Part shown: positions 11,027 through 22,009 of the stretch, piece by piece
Numbering within the stretch: position 1 is the first letter of the stretch
How the letters are laid out: the number at the start of each line of letters is the position of its first letter
Source of the DNA: Ancistrus triradiatus
Taxonomy: Eukaryota > Chordata > Actinopteri > Siluriformes > Loricariidae
Length of the DNA: 64,000 bases
Assembly: GCA_025084515.1 (NCBI GenBank)
Contig: JAJAGP010000240.1
Coordinates: 356,501-420,500, forward strand
Direction of reading: 5' to 3'
The notes under the pieces: generated by a model
Database searches by the model: none
Told to the model about the DNA's origin: nothing
The model's input: only the letters and a program-made list of their open reading frames with translations
Program-made: the position numbers and the translations under genes

Positions 11027-12539
11027 CAGTGGGGCAAAAAGTATTTAGTCAGCCACTGATTGTGCAAGTTCTCCTACTTATTTTTCCTCCTACCTAATTT
11101 TCATCAAAGGTACACTTCAACTGAGAGACAAAAAGAGAAAATCCAGGAAATCACATTGTAGGATTTAAAAAAAAATTAATTGTATATCATGGTGTAAAAT
11201 AAGTATTTGGTCACCCACAATCAAGCAAGATTTCTGGCTCTCACAGACCTGTAACTTCTTCTTTAAGAAGCTCTACTGTCCTCCACTTGTTACCTGTATT
11301 AATGGCAGCTGTTTAACCTCGTTATCTGTATAAAAGACACCTGTCCACAGCCTCAAACAGTCAGACTCCAAACTCAACCATGGCCAAGACCAAAGAGCTG
11401 TAAAACGACACCAGTGAGAAAATTGTAGACCTGCACCAGGCTGGGAAGAGTGAATCTACAATAGGCAAGCATTTTGGGCCCTCAATCTGGGGCCCCACGC
11501 AAGATCTTATCCCATGGGGTCAAAATGATCATGAGAACGGTGAGCAAAAATCCCAGAACTACACGGAGGAACCTGATGAGAGCTGGAACCAAAGTAACAA
11601 AGGCTACGATCAGTAACACACTATGCCGAGACGGTGTGTCCCCGTGCTTAAGCCAGTACATGTCCAGGCCCGTCTGAAGTTTGCCAAAGAGCATATGGAT
11701 GATCCAGAAGAGGATTGGGAGAATATCATGTGGTCAGATGTAACTAAAATAGAACGTCTTGGTAAAAACTCAACTCGTCGTGTTTGAAGGAAGAAGAATG
11801 CTGAGTCGCATCCAAAGAACACCATACCTACTGTGAAGCATGGGGGTGGAAACATCATGCTTTGGGGCTGCTTTTCTGCAAAGGGGACAGGACGACTGAT
11901 CCGTGTTAAGGGAAGAACGGGGCCATGTATCGATAGATTTTAAGCCAAAACCTCCTTCCATCAGTGAGAACATTGAAGATGGAACGTGGCTGGGTCTTCC
12001 AGCATGACAATGATCCCAAACACACCGCTCAGGCAACGAAGGAGTGGCTCCGTAAAAAGCATTTCAAGGTCCTGGAGTGGCCTAGCCAGTTTCCAGACCT
12101 CAAACCCCATAGAAAATTTGGTGGAGGAAGTTGAAAGTCCGTGTTGCCCCGCGACACCCCCAAAACATCACTGCTCTAGAGGAGATCTGCATGGGGGGGG
12201 AATGGGCAAAAAATACCAGCTACAGTGTGTGCCAACCTGGTGATGAAGACTTACAGGTAACGTTTTGACCTCTGTCATTGCCCACAAAGGTTATGTTACA
12301 AAGTATTGAGTGTTGAACTTTTGTTATTGACCAAAATACTTATTTTCCACCCATAATTTACAATTAAATTCTTTAAAAATAATCTACAATGTGAATTTCC
12401 TGGATTTTTCTTTTCTTATTTTGTCTCTCATAGTTGAAGTGTAGCTATGATGAAAATTACAGACCTATCTCAGTAGTATCTTTCTAAGTAGGAGAACTTG
12501 CACAATCAGTGGCTGACTAAATACTTTTTTGTCCCACTG
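11027..12539 (+). mobile_element. Tc1-like family A element, full length but inactive
   Basis: Begins CAGTGGGGCAAAAAGTATTT and ends with the inverted AAATACTTTTTTGTCCCACTG, with TA on both sides (11025-11026 and 12540-12541). About 1.5 kb, the usual size of a complete Tc1 element. Sub-terminal blocks such as ACACTTCAACTGAGAGACA recur inverted near the right end. The transposase inside is dead. Confidence 0.9.
11380..12309 (+). pseudogene. Tc1-type transposase (family A), broken
   Basis: Starts MAKTKEL and then hits a TAA at codon 8. Later recognisable pieces are the IVDLHQAGKSESTIGKH helix-turn-helix start, VSKNPRTTRRN, GTKVTKATISNTL, WSDVTKIE (the first catalytic Asp with its Glu changed to Val), HPKNTIPTVKHGGGNIMLWG, FQHDNDPKH (second Asp) and, out of frame, NPIENL (catalytic Glu). 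There is a deletion after the first 35 codons compared with the 38041 copy. Several frameshifts and stops. It ends at a TGA after GYVTKY. Confidence 0.9.
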
Positions 12540-13434
12540 TATGTGACAAACGTCTGGCATGACCCGTTTCCTAGTATCAGAGAGTTCATGCCGAAAATCT
12601 GTTTGTTTGCAGCTTGGATTCAAAGCTCTTGGCATCTTCCGGCCAGGTCGGGTGTCACATGCAGGTCGGGTGTCATCCCCAGTGCTGTACCACCGGACTG
12701 GTGCCCCATCCAGGCCGCTGTACATTCCATTAAAAGCATTAACTCAGATCCATTCTGTCAAGCTACTAACAATAGCTTTGTTCTGTTACTGTCTTTTTGA
12801 TGAGCTTCAAAGTTTCTGCCTATCTGGCAGCTTGCTTTTAGCGTTTCTTAGAGTCCCTTTTGAATTTTGATCTCCACGAGAAATAATGTCAGGTATTCCA
12901 GGAGAGACGTTAGACACAGTCCATCAGGAAACACGGAGCACTTTCTCAGCTTTTCGGTACTGTCACGATCCAGAGCAATCTTAGTCAAGGTCATAACGTC
13001 TGCCCGTCTCTATATTCTGTGCTTTTGTGTGGACCAAATGAGCTTCTGTCTCTTAATTCAGACAGGGAAAAAGGAATTTGGTCACAATAAGATTTATGAA
13101 TGGCTGTTTAATTCAGAAACGGCATTAGCAGAGCAGAGCGAGTGGTAATTACAATTATCCTTAGGAATCTTAATCTTTAAATGCTGTTGATAACAAATGA
13201 ATTAATGAAGCATTAAAAGCTAACAGCAGTGGATCAGACTGTGAGGGAATGAGAGCGCATGTAAGAAGGTGGGAGATTATGGCGTAATGGCTACAGAATG
13301 GTAATTTTGCCATTTTGTCCCCTCATCCGGGCCGCGCTAATGGTTTCATTAACACTTACACTCTCAGGCCACAATACAGGACAGTTTCACATCTGTCTTT
13401 GTCGAATCATAAAGAAAGCAGTTAAACACAAACG
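12540..13434. other. Unassigned stretch with a SINE-like scrap
   Basis: 12655-12730 (GTGCTGTACCACCGGACTGG, GCCCCATCCAGG) resembles a piece of the SINE-like repeat found near 14100 and 28930. 13100-13320 is unique, ATTA-rich and could be regulatory. No gene seen. Confidence 0.4.
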
Positions 13435-13555
13435 TGGCGCCGGGCGCGGGCAAGAGGCGAGAAAGGAGTAGGCGCAAATCGATCGCAAAGTATCAAGGAG
13501 AGCAAAGGCGTGCAACCTCAGAAATTAAGCAGGTTGAGGTAAATAGATCTAAATC
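13435..13555 (+). repeat. Direct repeat copy 1 (partner at 14461-14585)
   Basis: GCAAATCGATCGCAAAGTATCA and TAAGCAGGTTGAGGTAAA, then AGATCTAAATCA, match the second copy about 1.03 kb to the right in the same order and orientation, with moderate divergence. No family known to me. Confidence 0.55.
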
Positions 13556-13960
13556 AGTGGTTCTCTACCTATTTTTCCTTGGAGCCCCCCTACAGGTATC
13601 TAAGAAAAGCTGAGTTTGCACACACAGACCAAAAGAATAAAATGATTCAATGCAAATCTTGATTGGCAAAATATTTTATAAAATTACTCTTCATTTTGTC
13701 TTGGGTTCCTTTTATAGATTTTTCCCCCCATTTTTCATTTTGGCTTCTTTTTGGTTTTAGACATAAAAATAACACATTCTGGCAGAGTAATGTCCAGTCC
13801 TTCAAAAACACTGAAGTTAAGGTATTTCTCAAGATATGGCCATACTTTCATTGTAGAGAGCTTACGATTCCTGTGGGGGTTGGGATACCATGCAACTTTG
13901 GATGAAATTCTTTATTTTTGTAAATATGAAAAAATACAATGTCCATTGGGACCACCACTG
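13556..13960. mobile_element. hAT-like MITE, truncated
   Basis: CAGTGGTTCTCTACCTATTT, GGAGCCCCCCTACAGGTATC, then TAAGAAAAGCTGAG and ATGATTCAATGCAAATCTT parallel 9050-9200. The right terminus present at 9452 is missing here. Confidence 0.55.
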
Positions 13961-13961
13961 C

Positions 13962-14200
13962 AGGGACCCAAGTACAAATCCAGGCAGTGTCTTCCAATTG
14001 GCATGGATGTCACATAGTCATGACTGGTCGTGTCTGAGAGAGGAGGGCAATCAAAGGATCACTACCCATTGCTGCAACAGCACCCCTGTTTTCCCTGCAA
14101 TAAACTAGCGTCCCATCCAGGACATGCTTTCATCTGTCCTCCAAGGATAAGCACCAGGGCCACTTGACCCTGACCAGGAACAGCAGAAAGAAAATGTGTG
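13962..14200 (+). repeat. SINE-like segment
   Basis: CACTGCAGGGACCCAAGTAC is tRNA-head-like (compare 43380). It is followed by AAACTAGCGTCCCATCCAGG and CCACTTGACCCTGACC, the distal part of the repeat seen at 28930-29215. Confidence 0.45.
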
Positions 14201-14338
14201 TGTGTGGGGGGGGATTCCGGCCCATATAACTGACAGTATTTGATATGGAGCAAATCTATTCTAAAAAATACCTTTCATAATTGTATGTAGCGCTGTACTT
14301 TTGTTGGAACTGTCAGCATATTTCAGCAAAACGAAATA

Positions 14339-14460
14339 CAGTCCCCTCCAGAATTTTTGGCAACCTGGGCGAGCCTTATAAAGCTGTCTTTGTGCTTATT
14401 CGGCTTAATCTCACACTCGAAATATGAAATAAATTAAACCTGCATTGTAAAATACTACTG
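14339..14460. mobile_element. Terminal fragment of a TIR element
   Basis: TACAGTCCCCTCCAGAATTT followed by TTGGCAACCTGGGC resembles the end of a Tc1-like fish family (CAGTCCCCTCCAGAATTATTGG style). No partner end found. Confidence 0.45.
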
Positions 14461-14585
14461 CGAGGGCGAAAAATGAGCAGCGGCAAATCGGTCGTGAAAT
14501 ATCAGTGCGAACGAAGGTGGGGGGGGAAACGTGCAGCCTTGGACATCAAGCAGGTCTGAGTAAACAGAGAGAGATCTAAATCATT
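14461..14585 (+). repeat. Direct repeat copy 2
   Basis: GGCAAATCGGTCGTGAAATATCA, ACATCAAGCAGGTCTGAGTAAA, AGATCTAAATCA. Partner of 13435-13555. Confidence 0.55.
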
Positions 14586-15018
14586 CTCCTGTCGAGTCGC
14601 GAGCCGCCACTTCCTGTGTGTGTCGGGTCACGCTGTGCCTTTGCATGGAATCCTCGCCGAGCTAAAAGGCTGGCTTTTCGTGGGGTGTGAGAAAAGCCCA
14701 GTATGTTTAAAGGGGGTGAAGAAGCAGGAGGGAATTCATTTAGAGGATAAACAATGCAGCGGTGCTGCCATAACGTGGGGCGCTTTGCTTTTAATTCATA
14801 CATGTATTCTTCATATGATTGATCGTGAAATTCCTTTTAATGTAATGGCTTAGTAGCGGTCTCATAACGTATTGCTACATAAACACTTAATGCAAGAGAT
14901 TTTATAGATTTCTAATACTGACATGATTTTGCGAGGTTGGAATCAAGCGTTTAAAGCAAAGCCCACAGAGACAATAATCAAAGATAAGGATTATATCTGG
15001 TCTCCAAGATCCAGGCAG
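14586..15018. other. Unassigned stretch
   Basis: No repeat ends recognised. GC-balanced left part, AT-rich right part. No supported coding. Confidence 0.4.
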
Positions 15019-15020
15019 TA

Positions 15021-15935
15021 CAGTGGTACCTCGGTAATCATCGTTAATTTGCTCCAGAAGGCTTGTCGAGAACCGAAAGAGACAAATCAAATCTGCTAAC
15101 GCGGTATTTTATCGCAGAGTAAAACCTTATGAAGTCCAAGTATGTAAATTAGGCAGTAAACACTGAGCAAATGCTAGCTACAGACTGAGGCTAACAATTT
15201 AGCTAGTCAAGTATTTCATACTATGCGAAGGCAGGAACAGTGCCACAGAATGACGCTAAGAAAATGCTAGGTAAGATTAAGCTCGACAAAATCCTTCTTA
15301 TTAACGAGTTTCAAACTTATTATATCGTCTCAAGAACAAAGTGAACATGTAGCATTTCGTTGTAAAGCTAACACATCTGCTTGTAAAAAAAAAGAGGTGT
15401 AGTCTTTAGTTAACTGACGCAAAGTCTGAACCTTTAGGGATGTGTTAGCTCAATTAAAATAGTCTAACTGAGCAATCTCATTAAAATGTGTAACATTAAA
15501 ATTCTATTTAATAGGAACATGGTAAGAAAATCTGTACATTTGTACATTTTTCAGGTTGCACTATAGCATATTTGTGCTGTGTCAGCCCAGAGAAAATGCT
15601 GAAAAAAGCTAATGGCTAAAAATTAGCGACTTAATCAGGTATTTCATACATTACAAAGGCTTGCTGGTGGGTAATGAAAAAGTAAGTAAATACTTCTATG
15701 GGTCCGTCTAAGAAATATTAACATTGCTTCACACATAGTGAAATCACAAACATTTGAGGAGGTTAATACCATTTAAATTAGTGGCGGCTATATTTAATTG
15801 AGACACATCGGTGTTGAGACACAAAGTCTGAAGCTTCGGGTGATGGTGGGGAGGTTGTTGGTGCAATTAAAACGTTGTCACAGTGAGGCAAATGTGCTAG
15901 CGCTAACGCCTCAGAGGAGATGCTCCAGAGGAAAA
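15021..15935. mobile_element. Pogo-like repeat with an internal duplication
   Basis: Begins CAGTGGTACCTCGG after TA (15019-15020), the same start as 39131 and 55857. Two related halves follow. AATGCTAGCTACAGACTGAGG / CAAGTATTTCATACTATGCG near 15170 is matched by AATGCTGAAAAAAGC / CAGGTATTTCATACATTACA near 15595. ACGCAAAGTCTGAACCTT near 15418 is matched by ACACAAAGTCTGAAGCTT near 15818. No coding; right boundary unclear. Confidence 0.5.
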
Positions 15936-16488
15936 AGGCGTAGGAAACCTCTGGAGCTTTCTGAAGCGTAGCTCTTCGGTTCTGGCTGCTTTGAATGAAG
16001 AAGTCGTGTCAGTCAGACTTTCCCGTTTTCAGTCGAGAGAAGCCATTATCATTACATACTAATCCATATCTCAGCACCACAATGAGGCTGTCAAAAAAAA
16101 AAACCCCACATCACTCAGATTCGCTGCTGTTTATTTATGCATGGGTATGTACCACGATGCAACGGCAGCTTCAGACGAGCCGAGCCGAGCCGAGCGCAGA
16201 ATGTACGTGCTGACATCAAGGAACAACGTGTTTGGAGCCGCGGATGGAATCGTACGTGTCTATAAATATGTCTCTTATAGAATGTGCTATTTCAGAACAC
16301 GCGGCTAAAACGTGTGTGCAGAACTATAGTGAGAAACCTGCAGTGCTACGTTAATGGCGCCAGAATGCAAGTCGTACAGGTTGACCTTAACGAGAATCAA
16401 AATAGCAGACAAAGAGCAGTTTTGTACTTAATATCTACATTAGCGCTACATAACACCTACATAAGCCTTCAGTGACAACTGGCAAAAA
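15936..16488. other. Unassigned stretch
   Basis: No repeat ends recognised. CGAGCCGAGCCGAGCGCAG near 16180 is a short GC-rich run. No supported gene. Confidence 0.4.
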
Positions 16489-16490
16489 CC

Positions 16491-16565
16491 TAATTTAGCA
16501 GACGCCCTTATCCAGAGTGACTTACAACTGACACAATCTTACAATCCAAGCAGTTGTGGGATTTT
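16491..16565 (-). repeat. SINE tail fragment
   Basis: TTTAGCAGACGCCCTTATCC, GAGTGACTTACAACTG and CAATCCAAGCAGTTGTGGG match the tail half of the SINE, which stops abruptly at a T-run. Confidence 0.75.
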
Positions 16566-16629
16566 TTTTTGTTATTTATTAGGCCATCCTCAAGTAGGAG
16601 TCACACTCTTGACCTGGTTAGATACCTGT

Positions 16630-16830
16630 TATGATCAGGTAGGGTTTTGTTTGTTTGTTTATTAGTTTTATTTAATGGCACATCATCAATGGCCATATTT
16701 ACATCAACACACCAGTCATGGGCCAATTTAGAGTGACCAATCAACCTAACTCATGTCTTTGGACTGTGGGAGGAAACCGGAGCACCCAGAGTAAACCCAA
16801 GCGGACATGGGGGAGTCTGGGATCAGGATC
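16630..16830 (-). repeat. SINE-like repeat, reverse copy of the 28930 family
   Basis: CATGTCTTTGGACTGTGGGA, GGAAACCGGAGCACCCAGAG and TAAACCCAAGCG are the reverse complement of the CTCTGGGTACTCCGGTTTCC block at 29010-29045. Preceded by an ordinary GTTTGTTTGTTT run. Confidence 0.65.
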
Positions 16831-16957
16831 AGGCACTTGTACTGACCATCAGGGTTTCCTGGCACCAGATGTCCAAGTGTATGTCCGTGATCTGCCTCAC
16901 CAGAGGCTCCAGAATCTCGGTGCTCCTCAGTTGGTGGCTGCAAGTGTGTGTGTCATA

Positions 16958-17134
16958 TTACCATATGCCTAGCGGGTAAGGTACTGGGCTATGGACCAGA
17001 AGGTCCAGGGTTCAAATCCCACCTCTGCCAAGCTGCCACTGTTGGGTCCTAGAGCAAGGCTCCTAACCCCAATTGCTTGGATTGTAAGACTATCAATTGT
17101 AAGTCGCTCTGGATAAGGGCGTCTGCTAAATGCA
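16958..17134 (+). repeat. tRNA-headed SINE, nearly complete
   Basis: Head: TGCCTAGCGGGTAAGGTAC (A-box-like), then CCAGGGTTCAAATCCCACC (B-box consensus). Body: CTGCCACTGTTGGGTCCTAG, AATTGCTTGGATTGTAAG. Tail: GTCGCTCTGGATAAGGGCG then TCTGCTAAATGCAA. It is the best plus-strand reference copy in the window. Transcribed by RNA polymerase III in principle; retroposed in trans. Confidence 0.85.
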
Positions 17135-18435
17135 AGTCTTCTCATTTAGAAAGTCATCAAAACGTAGTTCCGCCAAAGGTGACCAAATTTATAGAGGGAT
17201 GGGCGGACAGACGAACAACAATTTAGCAAGGTTAAAAGGCATACACATGCGTCCTAAGTCCATATACTATTCTTTCTCACCAGACAGTAAGGCCACCTAC
17301 CTCAGCTTGCTCCTTTGCCATGTTCCCCCGAAAGGCAAAGGCGGACACGTCCATAAATTCACCCGCTACATGTCTTTGTTTCTCACCAGACAGTATGGCC
17401 TTCTGTCTAAGTGGGCTCCTTTCCTGTGTTAGGCTCTTCTCCCTCGGGAGCGACCTATCATGTCAGGTCCTCCAGCTAAAAAAGAACAAAGTTTAACCTG
17501 CACCTCAAACTAAGGGGCATCACACGGTGCCATCAAAATGTCAGTCGCCATATTTTCTCACTTGGCTCAGGAAACCTTCTGCTATTCAACACCTCATATT
17601 GCCGGTTTCAGCTAGGGGTCAGTAATCTGGCAAAAGTATCAGATTACGATGCCTGATATTTCCCAAAATATTTGGCAAAGATGCATAATATATTGAGTCA
17701 GCAAATAAAATTTATGTAAAGAAAAATCTTCAGGAACAAATGAACATTTTTCTTTCATTTTTGTTTTATTTTTTGTTGATAAAAAATATTTAAAAAATCT
17801 CACAATCATCCAAATAAAGTAGCTTGTATTTGTAGAGCATTACTGAAAAAATTGAGCTCGTGCAAAAATGTAGACACCCCTGGTTAACTGAAAAGAACCT
17901 CAGTGAAGGCAAGGTGAGGTATGTCTATCTGTTTCAAATGGCATAGGTGGGCACCAATCAGTCTGAGATGCCCCTTCGTGCTTGCGAAGAGCAGCTCCCC
18001 ACTGGGCTCACTTCATCGCCAGTCAGTTTCATAGCAGCGTTCCTCCACTCTGGGTTCCGTCTCAGGTCTTCTTTGTCTGTCTACCTGTCTATGTTCCCCA
18101 GGGGATTCCCACTACCTTCAAGTACCTGAAGTTCCCTGAGTGACAGGGGCTGACCAGAGGGGCCACTCGTGCCCAAACATATGCAGATGGTACATTTTTG
18201 TTTTAAAATTCATGCACTTAAAATATGCAGACATGTTAAGGAGTGCTCAGAATTTTGCAGAAGACCGTTCCTTTAACATGCATTCGTGTATTCATGAATG
18301 CATTTTCATAAGATCTGTAATTGAGCAAAACTGACTAAACTAGTACTGAAACTATGCAATAAGACAACTAATTGAAAATCCCATAAGCTCTGTGTGTGTG
18401 CATGTGTGTGTTTGGGGGGTAGGCTCCGAGATGTA
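17135..18435. other. Unassigned stretch
   Basis: A short TTCTCACCAGACAGTA motif recurs at 17275 and 17383 with surrounding similarity (AGGCCACCTACCTCAGCTTG vs TGGCCTTCTGTCTAAGTGGG), a local duplication of about 110 bp period. 17820-17900 (GCAAAAATGTAGACACCCCTGG) resembles an end of a TIR element. No gene. Confidence 0.4.
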
Positions 18436-18439
18436 ATCC

Positions 18440-18650
18440 TGGGATTCACTTAAAGAATGGGGCATTAAGAGTAAAGCTTCTGGAGCCGCGCTCAATTATG
18501 TGGAAGGTGTTTCAGAGGGCAGCCGGTTCTCGTGCAGAAATAAATCTTATGCAGCAAGGAACTCGGCGCTGGAACACAGGATTTGTGCGGTAATGAGCAA
18601 CAAAGTCACAGCTATGCTCTGGTTTCCAGGGGGTTTTATTATCAGAGGAG
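18440..18650. other. Possible conserved noncoding block
   Basis: Balanced composition, no repeat landmarks. Contains AATTATGTGGAAGG and CAGAAATAAATCTTATGCAG. Proposed only because it contrasts with the repeat-derived DNA around it and lies in the inferred intron 1. Confidence 0.25.
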
Positions 18651-19240
18651 TGCCCTTGTTTAGCTAGCAAGAAACATTCTGCTCCAAAATGAATGTGCTT
18701 GCAATCTGGAAAAGCAACTGTACAAATAATGGGAGACCATTCTCAGTATATGAGCCTTGTTCATGATACTTGAATACTTACTCTATTGGTGAACTCAGGG
18801 TTGTGTTTGCTTTCGGTTGGCTCTTATTTCTAACCTTTTTAGCAGCCATGGAGACGCTTCTGAAGCATCAGGGAACGCTCACCTATCAATGTCAGTTGGT
18901 TTATGAGCAAAAGTTTATAGATGTTTAAGGATACTCCAACTTAAATGTACGATTAGGCAAGTGAATCTCATTTACACACATTACATCCGGATCGATATCT
19001 TAACACAAGGCTTTAATTCAGCCTTGCCAACTATGCTTCTTGCGATCAATAGAATCTGTAACTTTTTGTCACCCGCGGCCAAGAACGATGCACGTTGACC
19101 AACCACAGACCGCTGAAGAGACCGGAGGCTGAGACTTCATTCTAAATATCAAGGATGATCAATAAAATATTGACAAATAACAAAATAATTAAGGTGTACT
19201 CCAGAGACCTTGACTGATGATTCCTTACTACTCCAGCAGA
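18651..19240. other. Unassigned stretch
   Basis: No recognised repeat or gene. Confidence 0.4.
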
Positions 19241-19245
19241 AAGCA

Positions 19246-19560
19246 TACACTGATGTGCCATAATTAAAACTACCTGCCTAATATTGTGCAGGACCCCCTC
19301 TTGCCCCCTTTTCCAAGACATGGAATCCACGACGTATCCTGTGGTACCTGGCGCTGAGATGTTAGCTCCAATTCCATCTCACAGATGCTCGATAAGAATG
19401 TGATTTGGGCAATCTGAGGCCACGTGGACACCTTGTGGTGTTCCTCAAACCATTCCTGAACAGTTCTTGCAATGGGTGCATTATCCTACTTAAAGTGACC
19501 ACTGGCATTAGAGTATACCGCTGCCATGAAGAGGTGTACTTGCAAGAGCACCATATGGGT
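19246..19560 (-). mobile_element. Tc1-like relic with a C-terminal transposase piece
   Basis: Starts TACACTGATGTGCCATAATT and continues AAACTACCTGCCTAATATTG, the end of a widespread fish Tc1-like family. The minus strand then decays through QVPQDTS-like and QEWFEEH-like stretches (in shifting frames), corresponding to the region around the second catalytic Asp. Truncated on the right; dead. Confidence 0.65.
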
Positions 19561-19737
19561 AAAGTTAGGATGATTCTAAGAGTCTGCAACTGACCAGGGT
19601 CCGAAAAATATATGATATTATATAGTCATATTTTTTAAATGTTGGTGGGGCCCAGTGTAACATCCTTTCATAGAGCCCAAAATCCCTGGAAGCACCCCTG
19701 TGTACTTGGGTGGACTTCCAAATTCGATGCCTGATCC

Positions 19738-19859
19738 CACAGTCATGTTCCAAAACCTAGTGTAAAGCCTTTTCAAAAGAGTGATGGCAGGTGAAGCACC
19801 AAAGGATGAAAAACACCACACGTTTTTGGATGTCCGCGAACTTTTGGCCATATAATGTA
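19738..19859. mobile_element. TIR fragment (TTTTGGCCATATA end)
   Basis: GTTCCAAAACCTAGTGTAAA and CTTTTGGCCATATAATGTA match the right end of a common fish Tc1-like family whose ends read TACACTATATGGCCAAAAGT. Only this end is kept. Confidence 0.65.
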
Positions 19860-20044
19860 AATCTGTCTGAGTAAAGCAAAGCCGGAGCAAGAAAAGCGTC
19901 TTGTTTTACCCCATTTCTCATGGTCAGGGTCATGTTGGAGGGTCTAGAGCGTAACTCACAGAGCGCAGACAGAAGTACATCCTGGACATAATGTGAGGTC
20001 AATGCAGGGTTCCACATACACAGCACCCGACCTTCACGCTGTGA

Positions 20045-20115
20045 ACCCTAACCAGGGATTTGAACTCAGACCCTCAGGAACTGCTTGCTCTTATGACCAA
20101 GTCACCGGAGCTGCC
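20045..20115 (-). repeat. tRNA-head-like fragment
   Basis: CCAGGGATTTGAACTCAGAC with CTCAGGAACTGCTTGCTCTT reads in reverse as a B-box-bearing head. The same phrase recurs at 24335 and 51055. Probably a SINE head rather than a tRNA gene. Confidence 0.5.
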
Positions 20116-20600
20116 CTATATATCTGTGTGATTGTGTGTAATGCTTCAACAGACAAGCCCTGCCCAAAGCTTTCTCCTCTCACAGCCTGTCCAGAACTCT
20201 CATTCAAATCTGAGCCTCTGCAAAAAATGACCAATTTCCTCCAGCTTACTCAAGACTGATGGTAAACGGTCAGTCTCTGACTGATTCCTAAAAAAGGAGG
20301 ACTTATAGGTGGGACCTGCGCCAGAGCTGCTACCTGCCTCTATTCAATCATCATATTTGTCATGCAGTGCTTTCAGTGGAACACTGACCTTTCAGTGTAA
20401 TGAGTAAATCGTGCTGCTGTATAAGGGTAAGCTGTTAGCCTGAAAAGATTCGAAATTACACTACAGACTCAACACTGCATGCTTTGATATACAAATTAAA
20501 GCCCACTGTTATGGCTGCTACTCTGTAGAGTGATATATATGAAATATATACAAAATAAAGTTGGTATGACTTCTTAGAGGGAGTTTATAATACTCACATG
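20116..20600. other. Unassigned stretch
   Basis: No recognised repeat or gene. Confidence 0.4.
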
Positions 20601-20609
20601 AGAAGCTAT

Positions 20610-20957
20610 AGTTCAGATTATAGCAGTTCCATTCGTCCAGTTTCATAGTTAGGAAACCTAAAAAAACTTTATTCTTATACAAAATTTCAGGGTCTCCTGT
20701 TTGATTGTTCTAAAAAATAAGAATTCATCAGGGTTTGAGTTATTTCTGCAAAGTATTAACACGTTATTACGTTCAGTGCCACTAGTGGATCCTCTGTAAA
20801 GGTGCCCAAATTTTAACTAAAGGTGCTATATATTTGTTGGAAAATGTGTTTCCAGCTTACTCCCTGTAGAGGTTAACTTGTTATTTAATTTATAAAACGA
20901 ACAAAACGCGTTTTCACCAAGGGAGCCCAAACTTTTGCATAAGACTGTACAGGCACC
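20610..20957. mobile_element. Worn TIR element (right end only)
   Basis: Ends AGCCCAAACTTTTGCATAAG then ACTGTA, the reversed start of a fish Tc1-like family (CAGTCTTATGCAAAAGTTTG). The left end is not resolved. The interior is AT-rich, no coding. Confidence 0.4.
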
Positions 20958-21342
20958 AATTAAAAAAACACCTTGTCACCTTATTGTATCTGTCAGAATA
21001 ATAATAATATTATAACAGTGTCAATCGCATTTACGTTACTTGACCATGCCATATGTATATATAACATAATATATAACTTATATAGCATTTGAGCCAACAA
21101 AGTATTGTCTCAAATAGAAGAATTACAACATAATATAATTACAGAAAATACAATAAATAAAACATAATATGATGAGATATAGACTACAATACATTGCAAT
21201 ATTATGAAGAACATATCAGAAAATAGTACATATAAACAATAACACAATAAATATTGCAAAGGTGGGCTCGCAAACTACTGCTGTGCCACTCAAGGACCCT
21301 AGAAATCAAGTAACCTACACAAAAAAGTATATATTACACTGC
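20958..21342. other. AT-rich stretch
   Basis: Very AT-rich with repeated ATAATAT and ACATAATAT wording. No gene or defined repeat. Confidence 0.5.
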
Positions 21343-21790
21343 AGGTAGTCCCTGATTTACAATGGGGATACTTTCTGACAAATCCATGTTGGAATATGTA
21401 CTGTATATATCATAGCGTAGCCTACCTTAAGCGACCACTGCTTTTCCTCACTACATTTCCCAGCACTCATCACTCCCGCCACGCCCGACACCCTACGTCA
21501 TGCACTACCGGGTTCCTCGTTTAGCACAAGAGAGTATCGCATCGTAGTACCTTAAACATGCTTAAAACACTATTACAAAAACAACTATTACATGACCACG
21601 GCTTGTCCTCACTACATTTCCCAGTGCTCATCACTCCTGTCACATGACTCCCTACATCACACACTGCTGACAGTACAGGAGAGCACCATACTGTGTATCA
21701 CGTGCCTGGGGGAAAAATTAACGTTAGAAATATCGTAAGTCGAAATATCGTAAGTCAAAGCCATCGTAGAGCGAGGAGTACTCATATATA
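21343..21790. mobile_element. Tigger/pogo-like MITE with tandem core
   Basis: Left end GCAGGTAGTCCCTGATTTAC; right side AAATATCGTAAGTCGAAATA then CATCGTAGAGCGAGGAGTAC, roughly inverted termini. The core is duplicated: TCCTCACTACATTTCCCAGC at 21445 and TCCTCACTACATTTCCCAGT at 21606, each followed by CTCATCACTCC and a CCCTAC-TCA stretch. No transposase. Confidence 0.5.
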
Positions 21791-22009
21791 GTACTAGTTC
21801 ATAATAATAGCTTAAAAGTCAAGAAAAAAAAATCAAATATCAGCATAATCTGCAAATCAATGCAAAGATAATTCAATCCTAATAAAAAATGCAGATCTCA
21901 TATAATTATGTCTTAACGCTGAATAACAACTGACATTTTCAGTGCCGTCTCTGCTCCAAAATTACCTTATTACTCCTCGGCATTAGTGGCAGCACCCCGG
22001 TCTAAACAA

